This document shows positions 15,977-24,037 of a DNA stretch of 64,000 bases, piece by piece. The notes beneath the pieces are model-generated. The model saw only the letters and a program-made list of their open reading frames with translations, did not search any database and had not been told where the DNA came from. The DNA is from Kytococcus aerolatus (lineage in GTDB: Bacteria > Actinomycetota > Actinomycetes > Actinomycetales > Dermatophilaceae). Both the position numbers and the translations under genes were made by a program. Each line of letters begins with the position of its first letter. Positions within the stretch are counted from its first letter, which is position 1. The DNA is taken from NCBI RefSeq assembly GCF_900187395.1, contig NZ_FYEZ01000001.1:186001-250000 (forward strand), given 5' to 3'.

Positions 15977-17828
15977 GCAGGCCGGCGGCCAACGCCCGCT
16001 CCACCCGCCGCCGCGCGGTGGCGTCCAGCAGGCCGATCTCCTCGGCCACCCGGGCCGCCTCGGCGTAGTCGTCCACCGCGTGCACCCCGGCCGCCCGCCA
16101 GGCGGCGCGGGTGTCGGCCGGCACCTCGGTGACGCAGTGGATGAAGGCCGCCACCAGGCTCTCGGGGTGCTCCCGACGCAGCTGGAGGGCGACGTCGGCG
16201 TCCGCCTGCCCGGAGTCGCCGATGAACACCTGCCGGCACTCGGGGAAGAGCGCCGCGTCACGGCGGAGGTTGCGGACCTTCCCGGCGGCCATGCTGGGCC
16301 GGTCGAGCAGCCCCCGCACGCTGCCGGTGAGGATGGTGTGGGGCGGGAGGCCCAGGTCGTCGAGGCCGTCCCGGCTGTAGCGCTCCACCAGGCCGCCGAA
16401 GCCGCCGGGGCGGGCGGTGACGAAGGTGAGGTCCCCGGGCCGGTTCGGGTCGCCGTCGGCGTCGGCCAGGTCGAGGGCCCGGAGCAGCTCCACGATGCCG
16501 GGGTACACCGTGCCGCGGGGGACCTCCCGGTCGTGCAGGGCGGACCGGACGGTGTCGTCGATGTCACAGAGCACGCGCAGCTCGTCGCGCGGCCGGGCCT
16601 CCCGAGCCAGGTGCTCCAGCACGCGCTGCCGCTGCCCGGCGTCGAGGACGGAGTAGACGACGTGCTCCAGGTCGTGCCCGTCGCCGCCGGAGTTCAGGAG
16701 GTACTTCACGTCCTCCAGCTCCGAGCCGGTCCGGGAGGTGAGCGCCTGCGTGACCCGCTCCGTCTCGTGGGCGTCGATCCCCCCGACGCGCAGACCGTTG
16801 ATCACGGCCACGACCCCCTCCGCGCTGCCGTGCTCGAGGACCGACGGGTCCAGCGCAGCCTCCCCGCCACCGGCGTGGGCCACCAGGAGGGCACCGGGCT
16901 CCACGCTGACGCTCAGCGAACGCACCTCGCCGAGGGGGTCCCCGTCCAGGTGCGCAGGGGTGGGGGAGTCGGGCACCAGCGTCACCTCCTGGGCGCTGCG
17001 CCGCTCGATGCCGGGCAGGCGCGACACCCCGGGCAGCAGCCCGGCCAGGGCGACGGTGGTCCACTCCACGGCCGGATCGGGGTCCACCTCCACGACCTGG
17101 AGGGAGCCGTCGGCCATCTGGGCCGCGGAGACGGTGAGCCCCCACGGGATGGCGCCCCCGTTCGTCACCAGCAGGCTCCAGGGCTCGCTCTCCCGCCCAT
17201 CCACCCGCATCGGCCAGCCGGCGTCGAGCGCTCGACCCAGGGCAGGACGCACATAGGCCCGCGGGCCGCGCTGCTCCTTGGCCCGGCGGGAGACGCTGGA
17301 GATGATCGCGGCGTCGTGCCCCAGCCCGGCGGCCACCAGAAAGCTGCCCCGGCCGAGGCCCGCGGTGCCCTCCCAGGTGGCCCGCGCGATGTCGACGGGC
17401 TGTCCGGAGGTCGTGAGGGCGGCGGTCACGAGGTGGTCCACACCGTGACGGGCGGCGGCGGTGAGCCCCAGATTGCGTGCGGCCAGGTTCGCCGTCCCGG
17501 TGGGGGCGATGCCCAGGACGACGTCGGTCCCGGCCAGCACGTCGGCCACCTGCCGCACCGTGCCGTCGCCCCCGATGACGAGCAGCCGGGTCACCCCCGC
17601 GGCCAGGGCCTCCCGGGCCTGCTGGGCCCCGGGGGAGTCGACACTCGTGGTCCAGACCACGGGTGCCGGCCAGCCCAGCTCGGCGACCAGCCGCCGCGCG
17701 GCCTGCAGCGCCGCCGACCCGGCCGGGTGGACGGGGTTGTGCACGATGCCGACCCGGGGAAGGGGTGAGGATCCTGCTCCTGCAGAGCTGCTGGCCGGGC
17801 TGGGGGCGTCGGGCATGGTGATCATCAC
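15960..17828 (-). CDS. Fusion of diacylglycerol/lipid kinase with App1-like (LNS2/DUF2183) phosphatase
   Basis: 622 residues from GTG 17828. Residues about 24-320 are a YegS/DAGK-type lipid kinase: glycine motif VIGGDGTVRQV (about 84-94), substrate loop APTGTANLAARNLGL, and C-terminal beta domain LDGDPLGEVRSLSV. Residues about 410-600 are an LNS2/DUF2183 domain with HAD-like acids: CDIDDTVRS (about 421-429), FVTARPGG (about 469), LTGSVRG (about 500) and FIGDSGQADADV (about 535). App1/lipin-type enzymes dephosphorylate phosphatidate, the product of diacylglycerol kinases, so opposing activities may share one chain. Residues 325-405 have no recognised domain. The start is set by TAGTGT 7 nt upstream. 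Confidence 0.85.
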   Translation of the reverse strand: MMITMPDAPSPASSSAGAGSSPLPRVGIVHNPVHPAGSAALQAARRLVAELGWPAPVVWTTSVDSPGAQQAREALAAGVTRLLVIGGDGTVRQVADVLAGTDVVLGIAPTGTANLAARNLGLTAAARHGVDHLVTAALTTSGQPVDIARATWEGTAGLGRGSFLVAAGLGHDAAIISSVSRRAKEQRGPRAYVRPALGRALDAGWPMRVDGRESEPWSLLVTNGGAIPWGLTVSAAQMADGSLQVVEVDPDPAVEWTTVALAGLLPGVSRLPGIERRSAQEVTLVPDSPTPAHLDGDPLGEVRSLSVSVEPGALLVAHAGGGEAALDPSVLEHGSAEGVVAVINGLRVGGIDAHETERVTQALTSRTGSELEDVKYLLNSGGDGHDLEHVVYSVLDAGQRQRVLEHLAREARPRDELRVLCDIDDTVRSALHDREVPRGTVYPGIVELLRALDLADADGDPNRPGDLTFVTARPGGFGGLVERYSRDGLDDLGLPPHTILTGSVRGLLDRPSMAAGKVRNLRRDAALFPECRQVFIGDSGQADADVALQLRREHPESLVAAFIHCVTEVPADTRAAWRAAGVHAVDDYAEAARVAEEIGLLDATARRRVERALAAGLPGLPA

Positions 17829-17835
17829 GAACTCC

Positions 17836-17841
17836 ACACTA
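17836..17841 (-). promoter_or_regulatory. -10 of a leaderless promoter for the kinase/phosphatase fusion
   Basis: On the minus strand TAGTGT lies 7 nt before GTG 17828, three bases upstream of the more obvious ATG 17825. Confidence 0.55.
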
Positions 17842-17948
17842 GGCCGCCGAGGAGGTGCCGTCCCCCCGACGGTGTGGGATGCTCGAGGTGGTCGCCACCG
17901 GCGAGGCCCCGCCCCGGTGGCAACCATTCGTCAACGAGAGGAACCCCC

Positions 17949-18176
17949 ATGGCCAGCAACGAGATCGAGTTCATCAAGAACGTGGACAAGCTCCACGCCT
18001 TCTACACCGAGAACGTCCGGATGCTGGCGCACGCCTACGACCTGGAGGACGAGGACGCCGCCCGGATCCTGGCGCGCTTCGACTTCAACAACGTCTCCCG
18101 GTCCATCCTGCGTCCTCCGCGAGTGGATCTGTTCGGTGACGTCGAGGGCATGGCCGGACGCCCCGACGAGGGCTGA
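17949..18176 (+). CDS. Uncharacterised small soluble protein, 75 aa
   Basis: 75 residues, acidic, predicted mostly helical (SNEIEFIKNVDKLHAFYTEN, then MLAHAYDLEDEDAARILARF), ending in a basic-hydrophobic segment FNNVSRSILRPPRVDLFGDV. No signal peptide or membrane helix. The GAGAGGAA ribosome site 5-6 nt before the ATG and the actinobacterial codon pattern argue that it is a real gene. I do not recognise the family. It is convergent with a (p)ppGpp synthetase gene, with a possible shared terminator; that gives no functional link. Confidence 0.75.
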   Translation: MASNEIEFIKNVDKLHAFYTENVRMLAHAYDLEDEDAARILARFDFNNVSRSILRPPRVDLFGDVEGMAGRPDEG

Positions 18177-18195
18177 CCCCCGCCTCCCCGAGCTC

Positions 18196-18227
18196 CTGAG
18201 CCCCGCGGCCCGTGTCGTGGGGCTCAG
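18196..18227. terminator. Hairpin at the convergent ends of the 75-aa gene and the alarmone synthetase
   Basis: CTGAGCCCC and GGGGCTCAG form a 9-bp stem with a 14-nt loop; the right arm includes the synthetase stop codon. Confidence 0.55.
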
Positions 18228-18925
18228 TCGTGGCTGCCGTGGACGCGCTCGTGCAGACCGGTCATCATCCGGTCGAGCTCCCAGGCGGTGGCGGCGGAGT
18301 CCAGCAGCGTCTGTCCCACCTCCTCGGGCACCTGCCCGGCGTACTTGTAGCGGATCTCGTGCTCCACGCTGGCCCAGAAGTCCATCGCGATGGTGCGGAT
18401 CTGGATCTCCACCGGGATGTCCAGGGCCTCCGCCGCCAGGTAGACCGGGACGCTGACCAGCAGGTGCAGGGAGCGGTAGCCGTTCGGCTTGGGGTGGGAG
18501 ATGTAGTCCTTGGTCTCGAGGACCCGCAGGTCGGGCTGGCCCATGAGCGTGTCGGCCAGGCGGTAGGTGTCCTCCACGTAGGGGCAGGTGACGCGGATGC
18601 CCGCGATGTCGCGGATCTGCTCGGCCATGGCGTCCAGGTCCGGCCCGGTGCCGAGGCGGTTCATCTTGGCCAGGATCGAGTCGAAGGACTTCAGCCGGTG
18701 CTTGACGTGCTCGATCGGGCCGCGCTGCGGTCCGGACTCGGCCTCCTCGCGGAGGATGTCGATCTTCGTGAGCACCTGGTCCAGGGCGAACTTGTAGTGC
18801 TGGCGGAAGCTCGCCAGTCGCGACCCGACCTCGCGCGCCACCACGTCCGGGTCGCGCTCCTGGGCGTCCTCGCCGGCCAGGGCCATCACGAGGTCGATCG
18901 AGGTCATGGGTACCGCGTTCTCCAT
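18224..18925 (-). CDS. Small alarmone synthetase (RelA/SpoT synthetase domain only)
   Basis: 233 residues with only a (p)ppGpp synthetase domain, no hydrolase, TGS or ACT domain, so it resembles RelQ/RelP-type enzymes. Motifs: KSFDSILAKMNR (substrate-binding), IRDIAGIRVTCPYVEDTYRLAD (about 110-131), DYISHPKPNGYRSLHLLVSV (G-loop region, about 146-165) and VEIQIRTIAMDFWASVEHEIRYKY (about 177-200). It transfers pyrophosphate from ATP to GDP or GTP. ATG 18925 lies 6 nt after TATCCT, so a leaderless mRNA is likely. No cognate hydrolase gene is in the window. Confidence 0.9.
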   Translation of the reverse strand: MENAVPMTSIDLVMALAGEDAQERDPDVVAREVGSRLASFRQHYKFALDQVLTKIDILREEAESGPQRGPIEHVKHRLKSFDSILAKMNRLGTGPDLDAMAEQIRDIAGIRVTCPYVEDTYRLADTLMGQPDLRVLETKDYISHPKPNGYRSLHLLVSVPVYLAAEALDIPVEIQIRTIAMDFWASVEHEIRYKYAGQVPEEVGQTLLDSAATAWELDRMMTGLHERVHGSHD

Positions 18926-18931
18926 GCGCGG

Positions 18932-18937
18932 AGGATA
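18932..18937 (-). promoter_or_regulatory. -10 of a leaderless promoter for the alarmone synthetase
   Basis: TATCCT on the minus strand, 6 nt before ATG 18925. Confidence 0.65.
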
Positions 18938-19136
18938 CGGCCGGTGCCTGTGATCCGGCTGGGTGGCAGGCCGCCCCACGGGACGCCGTGCCGGGGCACG
19001 GCTCCCCGTCCCACCCTCTGTCGCGCCAGGTGCACTCCACCGCGTTGCAGCGCAGCCGAGCGTGTCCGGCGCGATCGGGGGGGTGGTGCTGTCCTGGGGG
19101 CTCCCGATCCGTGCGGTCAGAACCGGGTGCAGGCGG

Positions 19137-19769
19137 TCAGGCCCGCCGGCGCAGCACGCTTACGGCGAACTCGGCGTCCTCCTGCCAGGGACGGAGGTCC
19201 CAGGTGGCGAAGCGCTGCTCCAGCTGCAGCCCCGCCGCCGGCAGGAGGGCGTCGAGCGCCGTCGTGCCGAACCCGGTGGTGGTGCGGCAGCCCACGACGA
19301 GGAAGCCGTCGGGCACCAGGTGCGCCGCGATCCGCTCCAGGACCGCGCCCCGGTGGTCGGGGGCGACGAAGTCGAGCACGTTCCCGGCCAGCAGGGCACC
19401 GTCGAAGGGGTCGCTCTGCCCGTGGGCGGCGAGGTCCAGCGTGGCCAGGTCCGCGTTGACCCAGGTCACCCCGGGGTGGTCGGCCCCGGCGGCCTCCAGG
19501 AGCCGCGGGTCGATGTCGACCCCCACGACGTCGTGCCCCAACCGGGCCAGGTGACCGGCGTGGCGCCCCGGCCCGCACCCCGCGTCCAACAACCGGGCAC
19601 CGCGCGGAGCGAGCGTGTCCACCAGCCGGGACTCGCCCTCGACGTCGTTCCCGTCGGCCGCCAGACCACGCATCCGCTGCACGTACCAGGCTGAGTGGCT
19701 GCCGTCGTCGGCGAGGCCCGGCCAGGTGCTCGTCGGGGCCGGGTCCTGGGGGGAGTTCGGGGTGCTCAC
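19137..19769 (-). CDS. Class I SAM-dependent methyltransferase
   Basis: 210 residues. SAM-binding motif I is RLLDAGCGPGRHAGHLARLG (about 58-77), motif II acidic residue is in DVVGVDIDPRLL, and FDGALLAGNVLDFV is the motif IV region. The fold is methyltransf_25/11 type; the substrate cannot be inferred. The GTG at 19769 is chosen because CAGACT lies 6 nt upstream and it avoids a much longer frame that would overlap the divergent phosphatase gene. The 211-bp stretch between this gene and the alarmone synthetase has no gene. Confidence 0.82.
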   Translation of the reverse strand: MSTPNSPQDPAPTSTWPGLADDGSHSAWYVQRMRGLAADGNDVEGESRLVDTLAPRGARLLDAGCGPGRHAGHLARLGHDVVGVDIDPRLLEAAGADHPGVTWVNADLATLDLAAHGQSDPFDGALLAGNVLDFVAPDHRGAVLERIAAHLVPDGFLVVGCRTTTGFGTTALDALLPAAGLQLEQRFATWDLRPWQEDAEFAVSVLRRRA

Positions 19770-19775
19770 GCGGAC

Positions 19776-19781
19776 AGTCTG
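19776..19781 (-). promoter_or_regulatory. Possible -10 of a leaderless promoter for the methyltransferase
   Basis: CAGACT on the minus strand, 6 nt before GTG 19769; it deviates from TANNNT only at the first base. Confidence 0.45.
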
Positions 19782-19814
19782 CCCTTGGCCGGGCCGGCCC
19801 ACCGCCACCGGCAG

Positions 19815-19820
19815 TACCGT
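19815..19820 (+). promoter_or_regulatory. -10 of a leaderless promoter for the inositol-phosphatase-family gene
   Basis: TACCGT, 6 nt before ATG 19827. Confidence 0.6.
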
Positions 19821-19826
19821 CCGGGC

Positions 19827-20615
19827 ATGAGCAGCTCCTCGTCCGCCTGGGACGCACACCTCGCCGCCTCCCTCGTCCGCGACGCCGGCGGTCTGGCCCA
19901 CCGGATGCGTACCGGCACCCTCGACGTCCGTGCCAAGACCTCCGCCAGCGACGTGGTGACGGCCGCCGACGAGGCCGCCGAGGCCCTCGTCGTGGAGCGG
20001 CTGACCGCCGAGCGCCCGGGGGACGGGATCGTCGGGGAGGAGGGGGCCGCCCGGGAGGGCTCCACCGGGAGGCGGTGGGTCGTCGACCCGGTCGACGGGA
20101 CCTTCAACTTCGTGCAGGGGCTCGACTGGTGGTGCTCGGCGCTCGCCCTGGCCGCGGGGGAGCAGGTGCTGCTCGGGGCGGTGCACCACCCCCACGACGC
20201 GGTGACCTGGGTGGGCGGCCCCGACCTGCCGACCACCCGCGACGGCCAGCCGGTGGCCCGCATCACCGACCGGCCGCTGGCCGACTGCGCGCTGGCGACC
20301 TACCTGCACACCACCTGGTGGGGCGTGCCCGAGGTGGCCGAGCCCTTCGCCGCGGTGGCCGGTGCGGCGCGGGTGATGCGCATGAACGGCTCGGGCTCGA
20401 TGGACCTGGCCGCCGTGGCCGACGGCCGGATGGACCTGTGGCTCCACCACAGCGTGCCGGAGTGGGACTGGATGCCCGGGTGCGCGCTCGTCGAGGGGGC
20501 CGGTGGGGTCTGGGAGCAGATCGAGCTGTGCGGGTACACGTGGTCGGTCGCCGGCCCGCCCACCGCCGTGGCCGAGACCGTCGCCCTCCTGCGGGGGGAG
20601 CCCGCCCGGGGCTGA
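19827..20615 (+). CDS. Inositol monophosphatase family protein
   Basis: 262 residues. Metal-binding motifs of the family: VTAADEAAEALV (Asp/Glu site 1, about 46-57), GIVGEEGA (about 69-76), WVVDPVDGTFNFVQGL (about 86-101) and the late EWDWMPGCALVEGAGG (about 212-227, the WD motif). Substrates in this superfamily include inositol phosphates, histidinol phosphate (HisN) and PAP (CysQ); nothing in the context chooses between them, and no his genes are in the window. Leaderless ATG. Convergent with the GNAT gene, 6 bp between stops. Confidence 0.9.
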   Translation: MSSSSSAWDAHLAASLVRDAGGLAHRMRTGTLDVRAKTSASDVVTAADEAAEALVVERLTAERPGDGIVGEEGAAREGSTGRRWVVDPVDGTFNFVQGLDWWCSALALAAGEQVLLGAVHHPHDAVTWVGGPDLPTTRDGQPVARITDRPLADCALATYLHTTWWGVPEVAEPFAAVAGAARVMRMNGSGSMDLAAVADGRMDLWLHHSVPEWDWMPGCALVEGAGGVWEQIELCGYTWSVAGPPTAVAETVALLRGEPARG

Positions 20616-20621
20616 GACCGG

Positions 20622-21419
20622 TCAGGTCACCGGCCAGCTGGGCGCGTACCAGCCGTGGGAGAGCGGGCCCGGCGCGAACCCGGCCCGCCGGTAGAGCCGC
20701 CCGGCGTCGGAGTCGGCCTCGGCGACGATGACGATCTCCGCGGCCCCACGCTCCACCGCCCAGTCGGCGGCCACCGCCAGCAGGTGCCGGGCCAGGCCCC
20801 GGCGGCGGTGCTCCGGCGCGGTGAGCACCGACTGGTAGCGCGCCCGGCCGTCGAGGTCGACCATGCCCAGCGATGCGGCGAGCGCCCCATCCCCGGTGAA
20901 GGCCCCGATCCAGCGGGCGGTGCCCGCGGCCTGGAGCCGCCGGCGGACGAGATGGTCCTGGCGCATGAACTCCGCGTACTCGTTGGCGGGGTGCTCGCCG
21001 GAGGCCGCGTTCTCCGCCAGCTCGGCCGCGAGGCGCTGCTCCCACTCGTCCTCCTCCTGGAGGGTCCGCACCGTGTACCCCTGGGGCACCGGCGTCGGGC
21101 TGGGGGAGCGAGTGGCGGTGAGCGCCTCCACGTCGTCGGCCGCCAGCCCGTGGGACCCCCACACCTCCGGGCAGCTGCTCGGCCGGGCCAGACCGAACGC
21201 GCGGTGCCGGGCGGTGGGGAAGTGCTCGGCGAAGAGCGCCAGCCAGCGCTCCACGTCGTCGGAGTCGCCGCTGGTGACCTGCACGAAGTTGCCCCAGTGG
21301 TAGCCGGGGTTGTCCGGCGTCCGCACCACGAGGTGGTCGCCGGCGTCGGTGACCACCGTGCCCCCGAGGCGGTCGACCTCCAGGTCGGTGCGGGCGGCGG
21401 GCGGCAGGCTCTCGAGCAT
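20622..21419 (-). CDS. GNAT family N-acetyltransferase
   Basis: 265 residues. The C-terminal GNAT core has the acetyl-CoA loop LTAPEHRRRGLARHLLAV (about 207-224) and the final strand segment SDAGRLYRRAGFAPGPL (about 239-255). The N-terminal half (residues 1-120) looks like a second, degenerate GNAT-like domain beginning with WGNFVQVTSGD, as in tandem GNAT proteins. The acceptor is unknown. The ATG start has GAGGAT 6 nt upstream, which could be a weak -10 or a GAGG ribosome site. Confidence 0.85.
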   Translation of the reverse strand: MLESLPPAARTDLEVDRLGGTVVTDAGDHLVVRTPDNPGYHWGNFVQVTSGDSDDVERWLALFAEHFPTARHRAFGLARPSSCPEVWGSHGLAADDVEALTATRSPSPTPVPQGYTVRTLQEEDEWEQRLAAELAENAASGEHPANEYAEFMRQDHLVRRRLQAAGTARWIGAFTGDGALAASLGMVDLDGRARYQSVLTAPEHRRRGLARHLLAVAADWAVERGAAEIVIVAEADSDAGRLYRRAGFAPGPLSHGWYAPSWPVT

Positions 21420-21491
21420 GCGCCCATCCTCGGCGAGGACCCGACCCGCCGCCAACGAATTTCCCACCGGCGGCGGGTCGGATGGTCGGCC

Positions 21492-21497
21492 TAGACT
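21492..21497 (+). promoter_or_regulatory. -10 of a leaderless promoter for the CynX-like transporter
   Basis: TAGACT, 6 nt before ATG 21504. The spacer is identical to that in front of lnt (CCCGGC). Confidence 0.6.
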
Positions 21498-21503
21498 CCC
21501 GGC

Positions 21504-22763
21504 ATGACGCCTCCTGTCGCCCCGCCCGCCGCGGGGCGGCGTCTCCCCCCGGTCTCGCCCGTCCTCGCGCTGGTGGTGGTGGCCGTCCTGGCGCTGCTGC
21601 TCCGGCCGGCGGCCACCTCCGTCGGCCCGGTGCTGCCCGAGCTCTCGGAGGCGCTGGGGGGTGGGGGAGTGGCAGCCGGGCTCCTCACCGCCCTGCCACC
21701 GCTGGCCTTCGGCGTCATGGGGCTGCTGGCCGTCCCCGTCGCCCGACGCCTCGGGCTCAGCGGGGCCCTGCTCGCGTCGGCGGCCATCGCGGTGGCCGGG
21801 CTGCTGCTGCGTCCCTGGGTCGGGTCGATGCCGGTCTTCCTCGCCCTGAGCACCCTGGCCCTGGTCGGCGGGGCGCTGGGGAACGTGCTGCTGCCGGCCT
21901 GGATCAAGCGGCACAGCACCGGGGTCCTGCAGCGTCGGCTCACGAGCGTCTACGTCGCCGTGCTCTCGGTCGGGGGAGCGGCCGGGGCCTTCCTCGCCGT
22001 CCCCCTGGCCCAGCTGCCCGGATCCTCCTGGCGGACCTCGCTGGCCGCCTGGGGTGTGCTCGCCGCCGTCCCGATGTTGCTCTGGTTCGTCGTCTGGCGC
22101 CGGGCCGGGCACGACTTCCCGGCCCAGGCCACCACGACCGGCCGCCCCGTCCCGATCTGGCGCTCGCCCACCGCGGTGGCGCTGACGGGCATGTTCGCCC
22201 TGCAGTCCCTCAATGCCTACACCCAGTTCGGCTGGCTGCCCCGCATCTACACGGGAGCCGACGTGGGGGCCGGTCTCGCCGGGTTCTACACCGGGATCAT
22301 CGCCACCTGCGGCATCCTCGGCGGCTGGGTGATGCCGCAGGTCATCGCACGCCTGGACGACGCCCGGCCGCTGGCCGTGGCCTGGGGCGTGCTCACCACC
22401 ATCGGATACCTCGGGCTGCTGTGGCGCCCCGCCGAGCTCGGGCTGCTCTGGGCCCTGGTGCTCGGGGTGGGTGGGTTCGCCTTCCCGATGGTGCTCGCCC
22501 TCCTGCCGGCCCGGACCCGTCACCCGGTCGTCACGGCCAGGTTGTCGGGCATCGTGCAGCCGATCGGGTACTTCGGGGCGGCGGTCGGCCCGCTCACCGC
22601 GGGAGCCCTCGTCTCGGCCACCGGACGCACGGATGTCCTGCTGGGGCTGCTCGCGGCCTCCGGGGTCGGGCTGGCCCTCACCGGCTGGCGGGCCGCCGCC
22701 CCGACGACCGTCGACGACGAGCTCGACGACCCGGCCCTCACGAGCCCCGGGGAGGCCGGGTGA
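21504..22763 (+). CDS. MFS transporter, CynX/NimT family
   Basis: 419 residues with twelve predicted membrane helices. The early segment LRPAATSVGPVLPELSEALG and helix-2 motif AGLLTALPPLAFGVMGLLAVPVARRLG are typical of CynX (cyanate) and NimT (2-nitroimidazole) transporters. Its substrate cannot be read from sequence. The ATG is leaderless. Its TGA overlaps the original GTG of the broken downstream MFS gene (GTGA), suggesting the two were once one operon. Confidence 0.88.
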   Translation: MTPPVAPPAAGRRLPPVSPVLALVVVAVLALLLRPAATSVGPVLPELSEALGGGGVAAGLLTALPPLAFGVMGLLAVPVARRLGLSGALLASAAIAVAGLLLRPWVGSMPVFLALSTLALVGGALGNVLLPAWIKRHSTGVLQRRLTSVYVAVLSVGGAAGAFLAVPLAQLPGSSWRTSLAAWGVLAAVPMLLWFVVWRRAGHDFPAQATTTGRPVPIWRSPTAVALTGMFALQSLNAYTQFGWLPRIYTGADVGAGLAGFYTGIIATCGILGGWVMPQVIARLDDARPLAVAWGVLTTIGYLGLLWRPAELGLLWALVLGVGGFAFPMVLALLPARTRHPVVTARLSGIVQPIGYFGAAVGPLTAGALVSATGRTDVLLGLLAASGVGLALTGWRAAAPTTVDDELDDPALTSPGEAG

Positions 22764-24037
22764 TCCCCCACGCACAGGGCCGGACCCGGCCCCTGCCCAC
22801 GGCCGCCGAGGTGGCCCGGATCTAGCGCCGCACGCTGCGCGTGGAGGTGCTTGCGCAGGTGCTGGGCGGAGCGGGACTGGCCGCCGGCGCCACGGTGGGC
22901 GCCCTCCTGGCTGAGGACATGCTCGGCCGCAGCGGCCTGGCCGGTCTGCCGGTGGCGGTCCTGACCGCGGGCTCCGCCCTGGCGGCCTATCTCATCGGCC
23001 GGCTCACCGAGGCCCGGGGCCGCCGCCCGGGGCTGGCGGCCGGCTTCGTGGTCGGTGGGATCGGAGGTCTCGGCGTCATCGCGGCCGCGGTCCTGGGGAA
23101 CGTGGCCCTGCTCTTCGGCTCGCTGTTCGTCTACGCGCGCGGGCACGGCGAGCAACCTGCAGACCCGGTACACGGGTGCCGACCTCGCCGCCCCGGAGCA
23201 GCGCGCCACCGCGGTGAGCACGGCGATGGTCAGCACCACCCTGGGGGCGGTGGCCGGCCCCGATCTCGTCGGTCCGTTGGGCCGGTTGGCCACGGCCTGG
23301 GGCATCCCGCGCTGGCCGGTCCCTTCCTCCTCGCCTCGGTGACCTACCTGACGGCCGGGGCCGTGCTCTGGCTGCTGCTGCGCCCCGACCCCTCCCTGCT
23401 GGGCCGGCGGCTGGCCGCGGACACGGGGGAGACGGAGCCCGGCGCGGCGGAGTCCACCACCGCTGACGCCCCGCCCCGCCCCGGACCACGGGCCTGGGTC
23501 GGCGCCGGGGTCATGGTCACCGCCCAGGTCGTCATGGTCGCCATCATGACGATGACTCCGGTGCACATGCGGGCCCACGACCACGACCTGGAGGCGGTCG
23601 GCTTCGTCATCGGGCTGCACATCGCAGCCATGTACCTGCCCTCCCTGGTGACCGGCCGCCTCATCGACCGCACCGGAAAGCTGGTCATGGCGGCGGCCTC
23701 CGGGCTCACCCTGCTGCTCGCCGGGGTCGTGGCCGCCCTGGCGCCGGGGGAGTCGCTCTGGTGGCTGGTGCTCGCCCTCGTCCTGCTCGACCTCGGGTGG
23801 AACCTGGGCGTCATCTCCGGGACCGCCCTGGTGGTGGACGGCACCGACCCGTCGATCCGCCCCCGCACCCAGGGCGCCGTCGACGTGCTCATCGCCCTCT
23901 CGGGGGCGACCGCCGGGGCCTCCTCGGGGGTGGTCGCCGCTGCCGCGAGCTTCCCGGGCCTGGCCCTCCTCGGCGCGGCCCTCGGGCAGGCGATGCTGCC
24001 GGTGCTGCGGTGGGGGACCGTCAGAGCGTCCCGGTGA
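22760..24037 (+). pseudogene. MFS transporter pseudogene: in-frame TAG plus two compensating frameshifts
   Basis: The reading frame begins with GTG at 22760, overlapping the previous stop. After 21 codons it meets TAG (22823-22825), where translation of the flanks (VARI-stop-RRTLRVEVLAQVLGGAGLAAG) shows an N-terminus that should run through. At 23135-23143 one extra base shifts the frame; the true sequence (SNLQTRYTGADLAAPEQRAT) continues in another frame. Near 23309-23312 one missing base restores it (ALAGPFLLASV). The remainder to 24037 is intact with MFS helices. A shorter frame from GTG 22841 is open but carries about 55 garbled residues. The parent was a twelve-helix drug-efflux-type transporter. 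Confidence 0.8.

Noticed and set aside
22841-24037. An intact 398-residue MFS transporter
   Set aside because: About 55 residues in its middle are out of the true frame (the correct sequence is in another frame), and an in-frame TAG cuts the original N-terminus.
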